The notes beneath the pieces are model-generated. The model worked only from the letters and a program-made list of their open reading frames with translations. It made no database searches and was not told the origin of the DNA. A stretch of 64,000 nucleotides of DNA from positions 36,482,001 to 36,546,000 of the forward strand of contig CM074864.1 of NCBI GenBank assembly GCA_037501455.1, read 5' to 3'. The DNA comes from Lantana camara (Eukaryota; Streptophyta; Magnoliopsida; Lamiales; Verbenaceae). Position numbers and translations under genes: made by a program. Below, piece by piece: positions 46,964 through 58,656 of this stretch (its first letter is position 1; every line of letters starts with the position of its first letter).

Positions 46964-47677
46964 CTTGTTGGAAAACACGAATCAGAAAGCAGCGGAATTT
47001 AAAAAATTTTCCAACAAAAGGATCTTGGACTCGCAATCGTGTAACCAAATTCGTAGAGATAGAAAACTTACTTTTCTTTTATTCTTTCTTGAAGCGTTTC
47101 AAGCCACCCAAGAACGCTCTTCTCGCGGCTTGACAACCCGTCCCTCGAAAGTCTCTTTCTACTTCAGAATCCATTGTCGGGATAACAATCCACACCAACC
47201 TAGATTCAAATCATGTTAGGGAAGTTCTTAACAATATAACATAAAGAAAGAAACATGAAGCGAGAAAGGCATGATTGAAACTCCCTTCGAAAACCAGTTT
47301 TGCGAAAGTAGAAATCTGCCAGCCATAAAACCCTCGTGAAAAAACTCATCTTTCAGGATATGGACGAACGGTTTTCGCCATCTTCTTTGGTTCGATTTTT
47401 TCACTCGTTTTCTGTTGGGTTCAGAATCGTTTCATCATCCCTTCTGATCGTTTTGCTTAATCCCCACTTTTGGTAAAGCTCGAATCTTCAAAACTTCTAA
47501 CTTGAAGTCTCTAGAGATAGTCCACCAACTTGGCTACAATCTAACTAGTAAGGATGCTAGTTCTCTAGTTAGTGTTTAGGCTTAACCTAGGGTTTTATTT
47601 AATCTTGGAGAAAGGAAGGTGTTCAACACATGAACCAAGAATTGTCAATTAGCTCCATAAGGAGCTCGAGCTCCCCT

Positions 47678-47685
47678 ATTTATAG
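47678..47685 (-). promoter_or_regulatory. TATA box of the copia LTR
   Basis: The minus strand reads TATAAATAGGGGAGC, inside a palindrome-like CTCCCCTATTTATAGGGAG. It lies about 330 bp downstream of the ACGTG cluster. Confidence 0.7.
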
Positions 47686-48009
47686 GGAGGGGGGTTGCCG
47701 ATCCAAATCCTTGTTGGGAAAGGATTTGGTTCCCCTCTCTCCTATTACTTGATGATCAAGTATTTTCCAACTTTGACTTTGAATTCTAATTCAAGTCAAC
47801 TTTTAAGAGAGCTAAAAATATCCAAACTATTTTTGGATAATTTTATACTTTATTTATTATAAAATAAATAACTTATTTTTTTATCTAATTAATTAATTCA
47901 TAATTAATTAACTAGATTATTTTCTCCAAAATTAGACTTTCTTTTTAATTCAAAATTAAACCAAAGTCTATTAAATAATTAACACATTAATTATTTAACA
48001 TCACATAAT

Positions 48010-48082
48010 CACGTGTGGCACACGTGTCTTAATGACACGTGTCCAATCACGTGAGCCACACGTGTGATTTCACACGTGTGGA
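48010..48082. promoter_or_regulatory. Cluster of six ACGTG motifs in the copia LTR
   Basis: Six ACGTG cores lie within about 73 bp, including GACACGTGTCC, a full G-box/ABRE-type palindrome. Such sites are bound by plant bZIP and bHLH factors. The truncated LTR retains the same cluster at 40268-40338. Confidence 0.65.
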
Positions 48083-49308
48083 ACCCCTTAGGCTCGATTA
48101 ACTCGTTTAATCATTTTTAAGCCTCAACTCATGTAACCAAGTTGTTGTGTGTGACCCTCTAGGTTCTCAATTCAATTAGCAGTGACCCTAATTAATTAAT
48201 TCACTAATTAATTAATCAGTCCACAGATTAAACGACCATAGTCTAGCAACAGGTGTTTAACCCCTAGCTGAATTGGAATGTTCGGATTCGACAGAACCTT
48301 TAAGTCATTGATTCATGTGAGATACAATCCTCCTACTTACTATCTCTCAACCAAGATCTAGGGTAAGGGAATAATTAGAACCCTAATAATCCGGTCTTAA
48401 AGCTAAGTGCATTTCATATCCATTTGATCTCAATCCAAGAAACCCTTTTCTTCATGTCTTGATCTACTGCCTTGGCCAAGGACTCCATATGGCATATGAA
48501 TGACTCACACAATAAGAGATCACCTTGCAAATGCAAGTGTAGGTCCTTTCTTGATTCTCATTCACTTTCATGAATCACTTGTGCAGCCCCAGCATAAGCC
48601 TTGAATCAGTTGTCTAAGGCGACACCCTTTAAAGCTTATACCAAAGACTACAGAGTTAATTCATAAAGTGACAAGGAACCTCAAGTCTAAGGATCAATTA
48701 ATCACATCAATGACTCGTGAGATATTTCCTAATCTGGAAGTTTCCATTTCCTGAAATAGAAACTTCCTTTCCCATTTAGGAATGTTCTCACACGGGGCAC
48801 CTCAGTGAACTTACTTATTAAAGTAAGCACCCTCATGTATCACGCACGTATCAACTATACACTTTGCACCTCCATGAAACAAGGTGGTCCTTCTTAAGGG
48901 CGTGATCCCACAAGCAAGCCTTAGAGGAGTCAGGTTGACACTCCCACTGTCTGTAGGACTCATCGGCTTGGAGTATTTTACTAATCATGACTTATGTGAT
49001 ATAGGGCTCGTTTCATGAACCATTTCACCTAAATGGTAGAGTCCTAAAGTCATCAGGATTAGGGGAGTTCTCATACATGCGCACGTAATGGAAACACACA
49101 AAACACGTATTGGCATATAAAGAAGTGTTTGCCTATAATCAATCGTATATTATTTAAAGATTGTCTGTGATATAAGAAAAGTCCCAAAGCAGATTACGTC
49201 GAATCGGCTTTCTAGGGCACTATTCCTAACATGTTATTGTTCATGAATTAAGCAAGTAGGTTATGTTAGTGTTCACGAATCAAGCATGCCGTGTTCATGA
49301 AAGCAAGT

Positions 49309-49616
49309 ACGTGTGTTCTCCTGGCCAGACTCTCCTTAGTGAGGGCGCTGGGCTGGTCTTCGGGCTGGTGGTTGTCCGTCCAACCACAGGAGAACAATAC
49401 CCTATCGTGTACGTGTGTTCTCTTGGTCAGGTCCTCCTTAGTGAGGGCGCTGGGCTGGTCTTCAGGCTGGTGGTTGTCCGTCCAACCACAAGAAGAACAA
49501 AGCCTTATCGTGTACCTGTATTCTCCTGGCCAGGTTCTCCTTAGCGAGGGCGCTGGGCTAGTCATAGAATTGGTGGTTATCCGTCCAACCACAGGAGGAA
49601 CAAACCCTATCGTGTT
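49309..49616. repeat. Three tandem units of 102-103 bp in W
   Basis: Units start near 49309, 49411 and 49514. Each holds GAGGGCGCTGGGCT and a pairing segment GGTGGTTGTCCGTCCAACCAC. They differ from each other by several substitutions. Confidence 0.92.
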
Positions 49617-49878
49617 ACAAGCAAGCCATGTATTGATTGCATGATTTCCATTTCATGAAGGTGCTAATTGAATACACATGCATGATTGCACGGTAACTGA
49701 ATTACGTGATCACCTATTAATTTATAATCTAGCAAGCATGTTTATCGATTGCATAAAAGAACAAGTATTTAATATTGATAGTTGTATTCTCGAGCGAAGC
49801 TATATTATTACTGAGCTTGTATATCTATCTTTTATAAATCTTTACCCGAGAATATGACTTGCATGTTATCTGCGCTAA

Positions 49879-49957
49879 TATATATGTAAACCCCTCACTC
49901 GGTCTTCACAGACTGACACCTCCACCTTTCAGGTTGTTGCAGGTGCGTGCTAGGCGG
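49879..49957 (+). promoter_or_regulatory. TATA-hairpin-pyrimidine-CAG block of W
   Basis: TATATAT, CCCCTCACTCGGTC, stem CGGTC with GACTG (one G-T pair), CCTCCACCTTTCAG, TTGCAGG and GCTAGGCGG. Confidence 0.45.
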
Positions 49958-50335
49958 GAAGTGAGTCGAGTCCAGTTGTTAGAGTTGAGTCAAACACGGT
50001 GCATTACTTGATTGTTTATTTATTGTCCGAGAAATCATGTTTACAATTATATGTTATTTATTTTAAGGAGATGATAATGTATTGATATATAAGTTAGAAT
50101 ATATTTTATTCAGTAAATGGAAAATGTCATGCCCTGATAAATGAAAATATTTGATAGTGATTGGTTTATGCTTCCGCTTTATTTGTCGCATGTTTAAGTT
50201 TTCCCGCCTAGCTTGTCGTGTGTTGCATTGTCACCCGTTTGCTATGGGTTGGTTCATGTACGGATTGGCCGTTTCGTATGTGGATTGACCTATAGTGCGG
50301 GGGTGTGGTACCTCCACGTGTTAAGGGGTGCTACA

Positions 50336-51614
50336 TTCAACCTTGGTTAGTTCAGCACCAAAACGAGCAAAGAATTCCCTTAAAGTTTCATTGGGACCTT
50401 GCTCAACATTCCAGAGGTATGTAGTAGGCAACTTGGTCTCCTTCAGAGGGCTGAAATGACTATCGAATTGTTCGTACAAGTCATCAATGCTCCGAATCGA
50501 GCCCGGAGGAAGCCTCTTGAACCAATCATAAGCGGTTCCCGAGAGCGAAGTGACGAAGATTTTACACCAGAAGTCCAATGAATGTTCATACAAATGCATA
50601 CTCGAAGGTTGTTAAGTGCTCCTCGGGATCACTCGTGCCATCATAGCGAGGAACGTTGGTGGGAACCTTTGAATTTCCTGCTCGTGCCATCAATATCTCC
50701 TCGTAAAGTGGTGAGGCTCGCTTAGCCCTCGATCTTCGAGGTCGTCTATTTCTCCGGCGAGGGGAGAGTTCGATGGGTCTCTCCCGATTGCCTCGGACTG
50801 GATGACGTCGGGGCTTATCGACCGCTTCCTCGTCCCGACGCCGATGATAAACTTCCTCGCCTCAACGTCATGCCTGTCGATGACGGACCTCTTCTTGGTC
50901 ACCAACCTGAGACCCTTCCACGATCTTGCTCAGGGCAGCACGCAAGTTCTGGTTCTTCTCCTCCAACTGAGTGAGGCGGTCATTCTCTCTCTCCCCTGCT
51001 CGAGTTTTAGAATGTTGAGCAGGATTAAGAGGATCCGGTTCCTCCTCGTCTTCAACCATGGTCTGTTTTCCATTGCGCCGTACGAACGAGACTTGGTCAT
51101 CACCATCCGGAGGCGGGATAGGGTCTCGCACTCGGCTCGGTCCCACTACCGTTGGATTTGCCCTGGTACGAACAGGTGGGGGATCCGTTCGAACGGGCGG
51201 TTCCTCTTGTAGCGGCCGGTTAGCCGTGCGCTCTGCTCCGCTCGTCATGATGGTAGTGCGAGGTGGAGCAATGGTGGCCTGGACTCCTCCGATCTGGGCT
51301 TGCGTTCCACCTTGAAGCCCCCATACCGGGTTAAACAACAATGGGTTCAGTAGCAGCGGGTTTATGCCTGCCGGAATGTTTAAGTTTTGGTTCATTCCGG
51401 TGCCGAGGGCTTGCAAGGAGTGGACAGGCAGACTGAAGTCCACGGTATCTCCAGTTCGATTTTTCTTATGCGGGAACGCAGGCGGCAAGCGGCTCAACAC
51501 ATCAATGTTCGCCTGACTCACGTTGATATTAGCCTGAGGTACTCGGGTTGGGGATAGTCGCGGCGGCAAACTAGAGTTGTGCTCGTCACGACTTCTAGTT
51601 TCAGATCCTGTCAT
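50336..51614 (-). pseudogene. gag: Gag of a Tat/Athila-type gypsy element, broken
   Basis: Starting at MTGSETRSRD (51614), a Pro/Arg-rich N-terminal region runs to a stop at 50868 and includes a probable coiled coil (LTQLEEKNQNLRAAL). The reading then changes frame: VPRYDGTSDPEEHL (about 50620-50660) and the Gag core with SLSGTAYDWFKRLPPGSIRS and QGPNETLREFFARF (50345-50560) lie in other frames, so at least two frameshifts are present. W cuts it at 50336. The motifs match Gag of the Tat/Athila branch, which lacks a chromodomain. No pol follows in the window. Confidence 0.82.
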
Positions 51615-51670
51615 CTTCCAAACGAAAACAATGAGAATAGCTTTGAAAAAAGATTGGGAAATCCGGTGGT

Positions 51671-51688
51671 TTCCCACTGACGGCGCCA
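51671..51688 (-). other. Primer-binding site of the Tat-type element
   Basis: The minus strand reads TGGCGCCGTCAGTGGGAA, close to the TGGCGCCGTTG-type sites of Tat/Athila elements. It starts three bases from the LTR end at 51692. Confidence 0.7.
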
Positions 51689-51691
51689 AAC

Positions 51692-52475
51692 TGATAACGC
51701 CGAAAATTGGTCGCCTTTGAAGACGTGTAATCGGTTTCGAATCTCCGACAAATCAATTAAGTGTGGGTTCTTTTACCAAATCCGATGGTTTGGATTGAAG
51801 GGAATTGAGTCAAAAATTTGGCAAAGTTTCGGTATGTAATTTTTTGTGTCCACTCATTCTGGTGAAAGAAATGATATTTATATTCATCGCTCGAGCTGGC
51901 ACGAGCTCGATCTTGACTTAGTGGGCGCGAGAATCGCGGACCACGTACTTAGGTCGTGGGGTGGTTGGCGAGTCGGGATAACCATCGACGTTGGGCTCGT
52001 GCTAAGCGCTCAAGAGCGAGCGCCGAGCACTTACAAGTCGAGCTCTTCCCTTATCCAATTTTAACGAGTTATGCCTAGCACTTACGAGCTGGGCCCTCGA
52101 CAAAGCGAGGACTTGCCTTAGTCAATTTTAGGAGTTATGTCAAGCACTTACGAGTTGGGCCCTTGACAGAACGAAGACTTGCCTTAGCGAATATTAGGAG
52201 ATATACCAAGTTCTTACGAGGTGAGCGCTTTTACGAGGTGGGCACTCTTATGTGGTGAGTGCTCTTACGAGGTGGGCACTCCTACGAGGTGAGTACTCTA
52301 AGGAGGTGAGCACTCTTACGAGGTGAACACTCTTTAGAACGAAGTGGGCTCTCTTACGAGGTGAACACTCTATAGAACGAGGACTTGCCTCAGTCAATTT
52401 TAGCTAGTTTATAGAACGAGGTTTATAGATAGTCTAAAATACGAGAGAGTCACTTAGTTATTTTTACCATTATCA
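51692..52475 (-). mobile_element. LTR of the Tat-type element
   Basis: The plus strand starts TGATAACGCC and ends CCATTATCA, giving inverted ends TGATAA/TTATCA and a length of 784 bp. It contains GA/CT-rich tandem words (52200-52390) and a partial duplication around CAATTTTAGGAGTTATG (about 52060-52200). The right boundary is my inference from the inverted ends and from the start of X sequence beyond it. Confidence 0.65.
52200..52390. repeat. Minisatellite of ACGAGGTGAGCACTCTT-type words
   Basis: About eight to nine degenerate units of 17-24 bp, with variants such as GAGGTGGGCACTC, GAGGTGAGTACTC and GAGGTGAACACTC. Located in the Tat-type LTR. Confidence 0.85.
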
Positions 52476-52668
52476 TGATAATTTTGGAAAAATCGTAATC
52501 ATAGTGTGCACACAACCACATAAGCTCAAACAAATTCATGCAGAGAAGTCAAAATTTCACATCAGACGAATGCAATGCACAAGTATTCCTATGCCGTCCA
52601 ACCTAAATTGACACGACACGACTCCAGAGCACCGGTTCTGAACCTGGCAGCTCTGATACCACTTAAGA
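52476..52668 (-). mobile_element. 5' leader and primer-binding site of element X
   Basis: This 193-bp piece matches the X1 leader (about 2795-2965). It carries TGGTATCAGAGC on the minus strand at 52650-52661, seven bases from the LTR at 52669. It is the 5' end of an interior whose 3' end is at 25630-27299 if X is one element. Confidence 0.8.
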
Positions 52669-53160
52669 TGTAGCACCCCAAGTGGTGGGGCACCACACCC
52701 CCGAACTATGACCTGACACGGGTACGGAATGGAAAGTCCGCACACGCACCAAGCCACAGTGAACGGGTGACAAACGAAAAACCAACCTAAGCTAGACGGT
52801 ACCTAAACCCTGTACAAGTGCAAATATGCCAAACCTGAATGCGGAAGCGACACAAAATACGAATTCTCAAAACTTTAATCAGCAATCATAATCCATATAT
52901 TTCAAAAAAGTAAATCAATATCAACTAAACGGGTTCAACTGAACCGAGCACTTGTCCTAACCTGTCCCGAAATTCATACATTCGAATCATAATTATAAAC
53001 CTGTGTAAAACCATATCATAAGTAATGTTACCATAAATTGAAACAAAATATACGACAGACTCAGACGGACTGACACAACTTACATAAACAAGACTTCAAA
53101 CATAAACCGAAACAACACACCTAACAACATAAACAAACAGATACAGACTCAACAGACACT

Positions 53161-53262
53161 GACAGCCGCCTAGCTCAAACCTGCAAGAACTGAAAAGTGG
53201 GGAAGAGGGGTCAGTCTCTAGAAGACTGAGTGAGCAGGGGCGATACATCAATATAGAAACAT
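53161..53262 (-). promoter_or_regulatory. TATA-hairpin-pyrimidine-CAG block of X right LTR
   Basis: The minus strand shows a TATA-like run near 53250-53258, CTCACTCAGTC, a hairpin (53211-53229), a pyrimidine tract, TTGCAGG and GAGCTAGGCGG. Confidence 0.5.
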
Positions 53263-53626
53263 ACGCATGCAAGTCATAAATCGCGAGCAAGGTTTTATTT
53301 AAAGTTAGTTCCCAAGAGGGCAAGAGAAAAAATAAGCAATGCTCGGACTTTACGACTGATCATATTAAATTCATTAAGTTCATAATTCATATAAAATCAA
53401 TAAGGCTCGGCGAGTGAGCGTGCACAATCTCCAACCAAACTCAGACCGTGTACGACAAATATGATTAATACATTGAATACGTGATCATGCCATATATTAT
53501 AATACACACAAGTCATATAACATAACATAAGACATAGTCGTTTGGGCAATCTGTGTCCCGGCCTTCCCGCACGGTGCATAACAATCATAACATAATCATA
53601 ATCATAAAATAAGTTCCAACCTTCTT

Positions 53627-53847
53627 CCTCCGGGTGGTGGACTGGTTAGCAAGACCCGACCACCGGTCCATACATAGGCCAATGGGGGTACATGAATCCC
53701 CCAAGGGCACTCAGCTCCCATTCCCCGCTAAACCACCTAGCGAGGGCCGGTATCATCGTAAATATGGTGGGACTAGTACAAGGGATCACCGTCGGCCCTT
53801 GCCTCCCCCGGATAGCCACTTGCACTAAGTCTCTGGGCCCGTGCAAT
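53627..53847. repeat. Structured LTR module, X right LTR copy
   Basis: Nearly identical to 8129-8350, with the same GGTGG/CCACC, GGGT/ACCC and CGCTA/TAGCG pairings. Confidence 0.6.
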
Positions 53848-53966
53848 CATAACATACATACATAATCTCGCCAAAATATTTGTATTCATAAGATACATAA
53901 CATATTCGATAATTTTGGAGAAAAGGTTACTCGATAATAATTTACTCGATGACTCCACTTGAAAAT

Positions 53967-53969
<3 letters not shown>

Positions 53970-54019
<50 letters not shown>
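53970..54019. repeat. (AT)n microsatellite, expanded
   Basis: About 50 bp of AT repeat against about 21 bp in the left X LTR. Confidence 0.95.
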
Positions 54020-54022
<3 letters not shown>

Positions 54023-56617
54023 AGATTTTGGCCAAATTTATCACATAAGGTTGTAGGGTTTAGTATGTAACTAGAACGAAAACACCCTTACCTGGTACCA
54101 GACAAAGCCAAACCCAAAGCAAATGGTCCACCCCGGAACCTACAAGACCACAAGTCACCACCCTGGGTGCACCTGTACCAGCTGAACACACCAAACACAG
54201 TACAGAACTCAGACTCATACAACCATATAAAGACGCACGACACATGCTCAAGTACTTAAGAAAGGCAATCATATAAGCAAAGTTCATAATCATACTAATT
54301 ACTTGCAAAATAAAATATCACATAACTCAACATATTCATAAAACACATCCAGAGATGTTCTTATGCACAATTAATTCAAATAAACAAAATGGAAAGGCAA
54401 TGCATGTCACCTTATTTCATATAAATTCATATATCAAATAACCAATTCATATTCGTACGAATAACTTATTTCTTACGTGCAAAGATCCTAATTTAATCAT
54501 ATAAGTTTCATACAGTTCACATATCGCATAATAGATTTATTTTAAATTAAGTAATTAAACCTAAATTACAAAGATTCAAATTAACTCATCCAAGACATAC
54601 TAATTCAATTCTTGCTAAATCATAAATTGCATAACAAATTCTTATATCATATAATAAATTTCAATTCAAGTCATATGTCTCATTTCATAAAAAATCCACA
54701 TATTACAAGGCCAATTGAATCGTATAATAGCATGTGACGAATTGATTTAGACCCACGGGGTTACATACCAAATTCCGACTAAGCCTTAATCATTCAAAGT
54801 TCATACAATTCATACATTGCATCATAAATTCAAATTCAATTTAGGTAATTAAATGTTAATTGCAAAATTCTCAAATTTAATTATCCAAGGCATAATAAAG
54901 CAACTTTTACTTCATCAAAATTAGCATAATTGTTTTCAAATGATAATGTTCAATTAATTCAAGTTATACAAATTTACATTTTCTAAAACTACACAAACAC
55001 CCCTTCTACCAGGGCTATATTAAATCTAATGGCATGAAACGAAACTAATATCAATAACAATCATGAAATCATACATTCATCATTCATTACATATTTCCAA
55101 ATACCATACAATGCATATTCATCAATTTATCGAGCATACAAGAGCGAATTACATTTTAAAACAATTAACAACTAATACAATTCGGCATGACGGGGTTCAA
55201 TTCACAATTCAAAGCATCAATACATATCACATATCATTTAATACATGATTTCATATTCATTGGAATTCATTCCGATCGACAATTCAAGCATATGGCCATT
55301 AATTCGCATTAAAACAATTAAATCAAATATGTCCCAAATACACAAATAAATTCGTAACAAATAAACCGAGTGTCCGATTGACGAACGGGAAGTGGCGTCG
55401 GACTCACCACAACGAGGCAGACAAACTGTCCGAAGCTCGCCGGAATGCCACCACCGGAGCCGTCGGAATAGTGGCGGGCCGCCGCTCGGTAGCCACCGGA
55501 GCGTGCCGAAAAAATCCTCAAAATTCACTCGTGCAAGTATTCCTCGTGCTCGTTCCAATTCCTCAACCAATTTATGCAAATTCCAAGCCAATCATCTCCA
55601 ATTTCAAATCCAAAAATACGAAACCCTAAAATCTTCAAAATCCAATTACTTCCAAACCGATGAACGAAAATGAGATCCGTAAAAGGCATTGGCTTACCCG
55701 TGATGTGCTTTTTGAAACCCCTATGCTGTTCGCCGGAAAAAGTCACCGGAGATGGCCGCCGCCGCGAAGCACCATCGCGCCACCACTGCTGCTCTGCCGC
55801 CGCCGCTCCGATGAATTTCAGGTGGCGGGACTGACCTTAATCGATTCAGCTCGTTGTCCTATGTCTTTCCCCTCAAGTCCCATCGTCGGACAATGATCGG
55901 AGCACCAAAACCGCCACCAAACGGCGCCGCACTTCTGCTACCGGAAAACTCCATTTTCGATGGTTTTCGTGCTAAACCGAGGCCGGAATGGTCACCAGCG
56001 GGTCGCGGGTCGAAAAACATGGGGGTAGGGTGGTGTTGGCCGGCGAAGCTCGCTGATTGTCGCCGGCGATGAGGTGGCATAACCCCCCACCTTCAAACCA
56101 CCACTGCGCCGCCGTCGGACATTTTCGGGCCATGAAACTTGTATTATCGTGTCGTGCTCGTCGACCTCTTCGAAATAGACTATTGGAGTATAGATCGAGC
56201 TTGGAGTTGTGTGTGTTTTCATACCTTCACTGCGTGTACATCGCTGGAGCGGGAGAGAGAAGAGAGCAGGCTGAGGTCTGCTGCACTTGGCACGAATTAC
56301 GAGGATCCAGGTATTGTATCTCGGGTCCTTGTACGCGAAAACGTCAAAGGAAGGGGTTAACGACGTCAGAAATGGGCAAACTTAGAGTCTACGGACTCGT
56401 TTCGTTACCCCGAACGCGAAGCAGGGGTAAAAAAGGTCGAACTCTCGACCGAACGGGAAAGGACCTTGAAACCCCTAAAAAGAGAAAATTGCAAACAAGC
56501 CCCTAAACTCTAAAAGAGTTCAAAATAGGGTCATGCAAAGCACAAAATCACCGAATTAAACACACAAGGAAGTTGAAACGTGGCGTACCTTATTTGTAGG
56601 ACGAGCGGGGTGTTACA

Positions 56618-57070
56618 ATCCGAGTATAACACAAATAAACTTACAAACTCCAAAATAATTTACAAATTAAAACGAGAAAGAATTTTACCAATTAGAGTTT
56701 AATTCAATTTAATTTTAGAAAACCTTTCGTACAATTTAACGGCACCCCGTAAACATATAATTGGCAAATAATTCACAAAGAATTTGAGTAAATTCAAATT
56801 AAACAAGTTAAATAACATAGGGAATTTAAAATCAACTTGACAATTATTTCATGGAAATAAATTCGAATTAAAATAAATTAAACGATTTAAACGTATACGC
56901 ACGTAATCAATTAAATTAACAATTAATCATAAATTAGTTCGAATAAATCACATGCTAAATGAATTGATGTTCAATCACATAAGGCACATAATTAATAAAT
57001 TAAACATTCAAGTAGAAGAACTTACCCGCAAACGTCATCGGGTCGTGCTTCAGAGATACGGGATGTTACA
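56618..57070 (-). mobile_element. Fragment of older LTR Z, right half
   Basis: On the minus strand it starts TGTAACATCCCG at 57070 and follows the first 450 bp of the Y LTR, including AAATTGTACGAAAGGTTTTC and TTAAACTCTAATTGG. It ends where X begins. Its continuation on the far side of X is 6801-7171. Confidence 0.75.
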
Positions 57071-58656
57071 GACACCATCCCTTGGCTCCTTACCACAAAC
57101 CTCCAGGGCCCCATAGACAGACAAATCATAATCATAACCTGCTACAGGCAGACATAATTCATGCATATCGTACTTATCATATCGTACGTACATACTAGAT
57201 ACATACATTCTTACCACAGGCATACGTACCATACAAACTCACACATCTACATTATCCAAAAACAAGCATACATAGGCTCATACATAGGGTTAATACTTCC
57301 AAACAATAGACAAAACCATCAAAATACTTACTTTGCACGTAGTTACTTATACATAGAGGGTTATAAGTTACATGTAGTCGAATACGGGCACATTGCATTA
57401 GGGGTTAACTATATCCTAACCTCACCTTACACCGACGAAGCCAAAACACGACGAGTGATCCACCCTGGAATAAAACACCACCCCAGGTGCACCTGAACAA
57501 ACTGAAGACAAAATGCAAGACTTAGACTCAAGGATGAACCATATAGACGCACAACGTATGTTCAAGCACTTAAGAGACACATTCAAGTAAGCAAAACTCA
57601 TATGCATATCAATTTCATGCAAGAAAAGGCATCTCATGACTTAACATATTCATTTAATATCATATAACACATTAACAGGTAGTTCATGTGCACAATTAAT
57701 GCAATAAAGGTAAATGAAACACTTACGATAGCACTTATTCATATACAAACACACATCACATTTAAACACTTAAAAGCACAACATGTAATACAAAACACAC
57801 TTTATTACACGAATTCATAATCGTATTAGGTCATAAATCAATTTAAGATCATGATCGAGGAGGGATAAAAGTGTAAAATGAGCATATGAAACAAAACCAG
57901 ACGAAATAACACACCTATATACACAAAGAACCCGTGTCTCCCTCCAAAACAAACTGAGACACGGGTGTGTCTCAGTACAGAGATCAAAATCTTCAAGGGA
58001 GAGATGGCCGCGTCTCTCTCAAAGCCTAAATTGAGACACGGCCGTATCTCAAGTCAGATGCTTAAATCTCGAATCTCACGGCCTTACACGGCCGTACCAT
58101 GAACTAGGAGTATGTTGTGGCACGGGCGTGTCTCCCTCCAGCTGGGCCGCTCCAAATCTCTGCTATTCATAGCGGAAAGAAAAGGAACACCCAAGGCAAC
58201 AGGTAGCAGTTTGGTGGAAGCAACAACAACCAACAAGATGCACCAAAAATAAATTCTAATTGCATATAATCACATGTTTAACAACTTAAGCACATTTTAA
58301 ACTCACAAATCATGCTAATAATCAAAGTGCTATGGAAGCTTAAACAAGTACAACAATGGTGATTTGGGAAAGAGGCATGTTCCCGGCAAGATTTCAACGA
58401 ACAAACGACAAGAGAACTCATACGAACAACATACTTCAATCATAAAGCAATTAATCCACATTTGAAGACATTGGAAGCAAATTTTCACATAGAGGTATTA
58501 TTCATTATCTTCTTCGTAGGCATGAGAACAAGCAAGAAAAATGAGATTCAATCAGAAGGAAATGACGCACTCGAAGAGAGGAATTCAATGCTTACCTTGG
58601 ATCATTGATCGGGCGACAGATGGAGTCGGAACTTGAGCTCAAAAGTCGGGGTGAAT
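57071..58656 (-). mobile_element. Middle part of another X-like LTR, V
   Basis: It corresponds to the middle of the X1 LTR: GGCTCCTTACCAC near 57080 and CACCCCAGGTGCACCTG near 57478 match X1 at about 3880 and 4480. The remainder is AT-rich, with a group of hairpin-like words at 57925-58150. Z interrupts it on the left and U on the right. No gene seen. Confidence 0.65.
57929..58150. repeat. Group of hairpin words around CACGGGTG and ACGGCCG
   Basis: Examples are GAGACACGGGTGTGTCTC (57956-57973, 7-bp stem), GAGAGATGGCCGCGTCTCTC (58000-58019) and TGAGACACGGCCGTATCTCA (58032-58051), plus weaker ones near 58095 and 58120. Arms resemble those of the X/Y hairpin arrays, but the centres differ. Confidence 0.6.

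Larger units (their letters stand above)
41490..46965 (-). mobile_element. Decayed interior of a Ty1/copia element
   Basis: A polypurine tract (GGCAAGTGGGAGAT on the minus strand, 41490-41503) and a primer-binding site (46951-46963) bound 5.5 kb of interior. Pol remnants occupy 41500-43910. From 43910 to about 46300 I recognise no domain; gag should lie there but is too decayed to call. A motif repeated four times and a GC-rich island are described separately. Confidence 0.85.
46966..49231 (-). mobile_element. Complete 5' LTR of the copia element
   Basis: The 2266-bp LTR runs on the minus strand from TGTTAGGAATAG at 49231 to TTTTCCAACA at 46966. A TATA box and an upstream ACGTG cluster give it a readable promoter. 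It abuts LTR fragment W at 49232; a target duplication cannot be tested because the other flank is lost. Confidence 0.92.
49232..50335 (+). mobile_element. 3' part of an LTR, fragment W
   Basis: It ends AAGGGGTGCTACA at 50335, and its last 500 bp follow the X/Y LTR plan: TATATAT (49879-49885), CCCCTCACTCGGTC, a hairpin, CAGG and GCTAGGCGG. The left end is cut by the copia LTR. To the right is gag of another element, so W was a solo or 3' LTR inserted there. Confidence 0.75.
52669..56617 (-). mobile_element. Right (5') LTR of element X
   Basis: The 3949-bp LTR runs from TGTAACACCCCG at 56617 to the end at 52669. It matches the left LTR closely and preserves the uninterrupted target site AAACTTAGAGTCTACGG at 56378-56394. 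It contains a promoter-like block (53161-53262), the structured module (53627-53847), an (AT)n run and a GC-rich leader (55395-56115). Open frames in that leader are not supported as genes. Confidence 0.9.
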
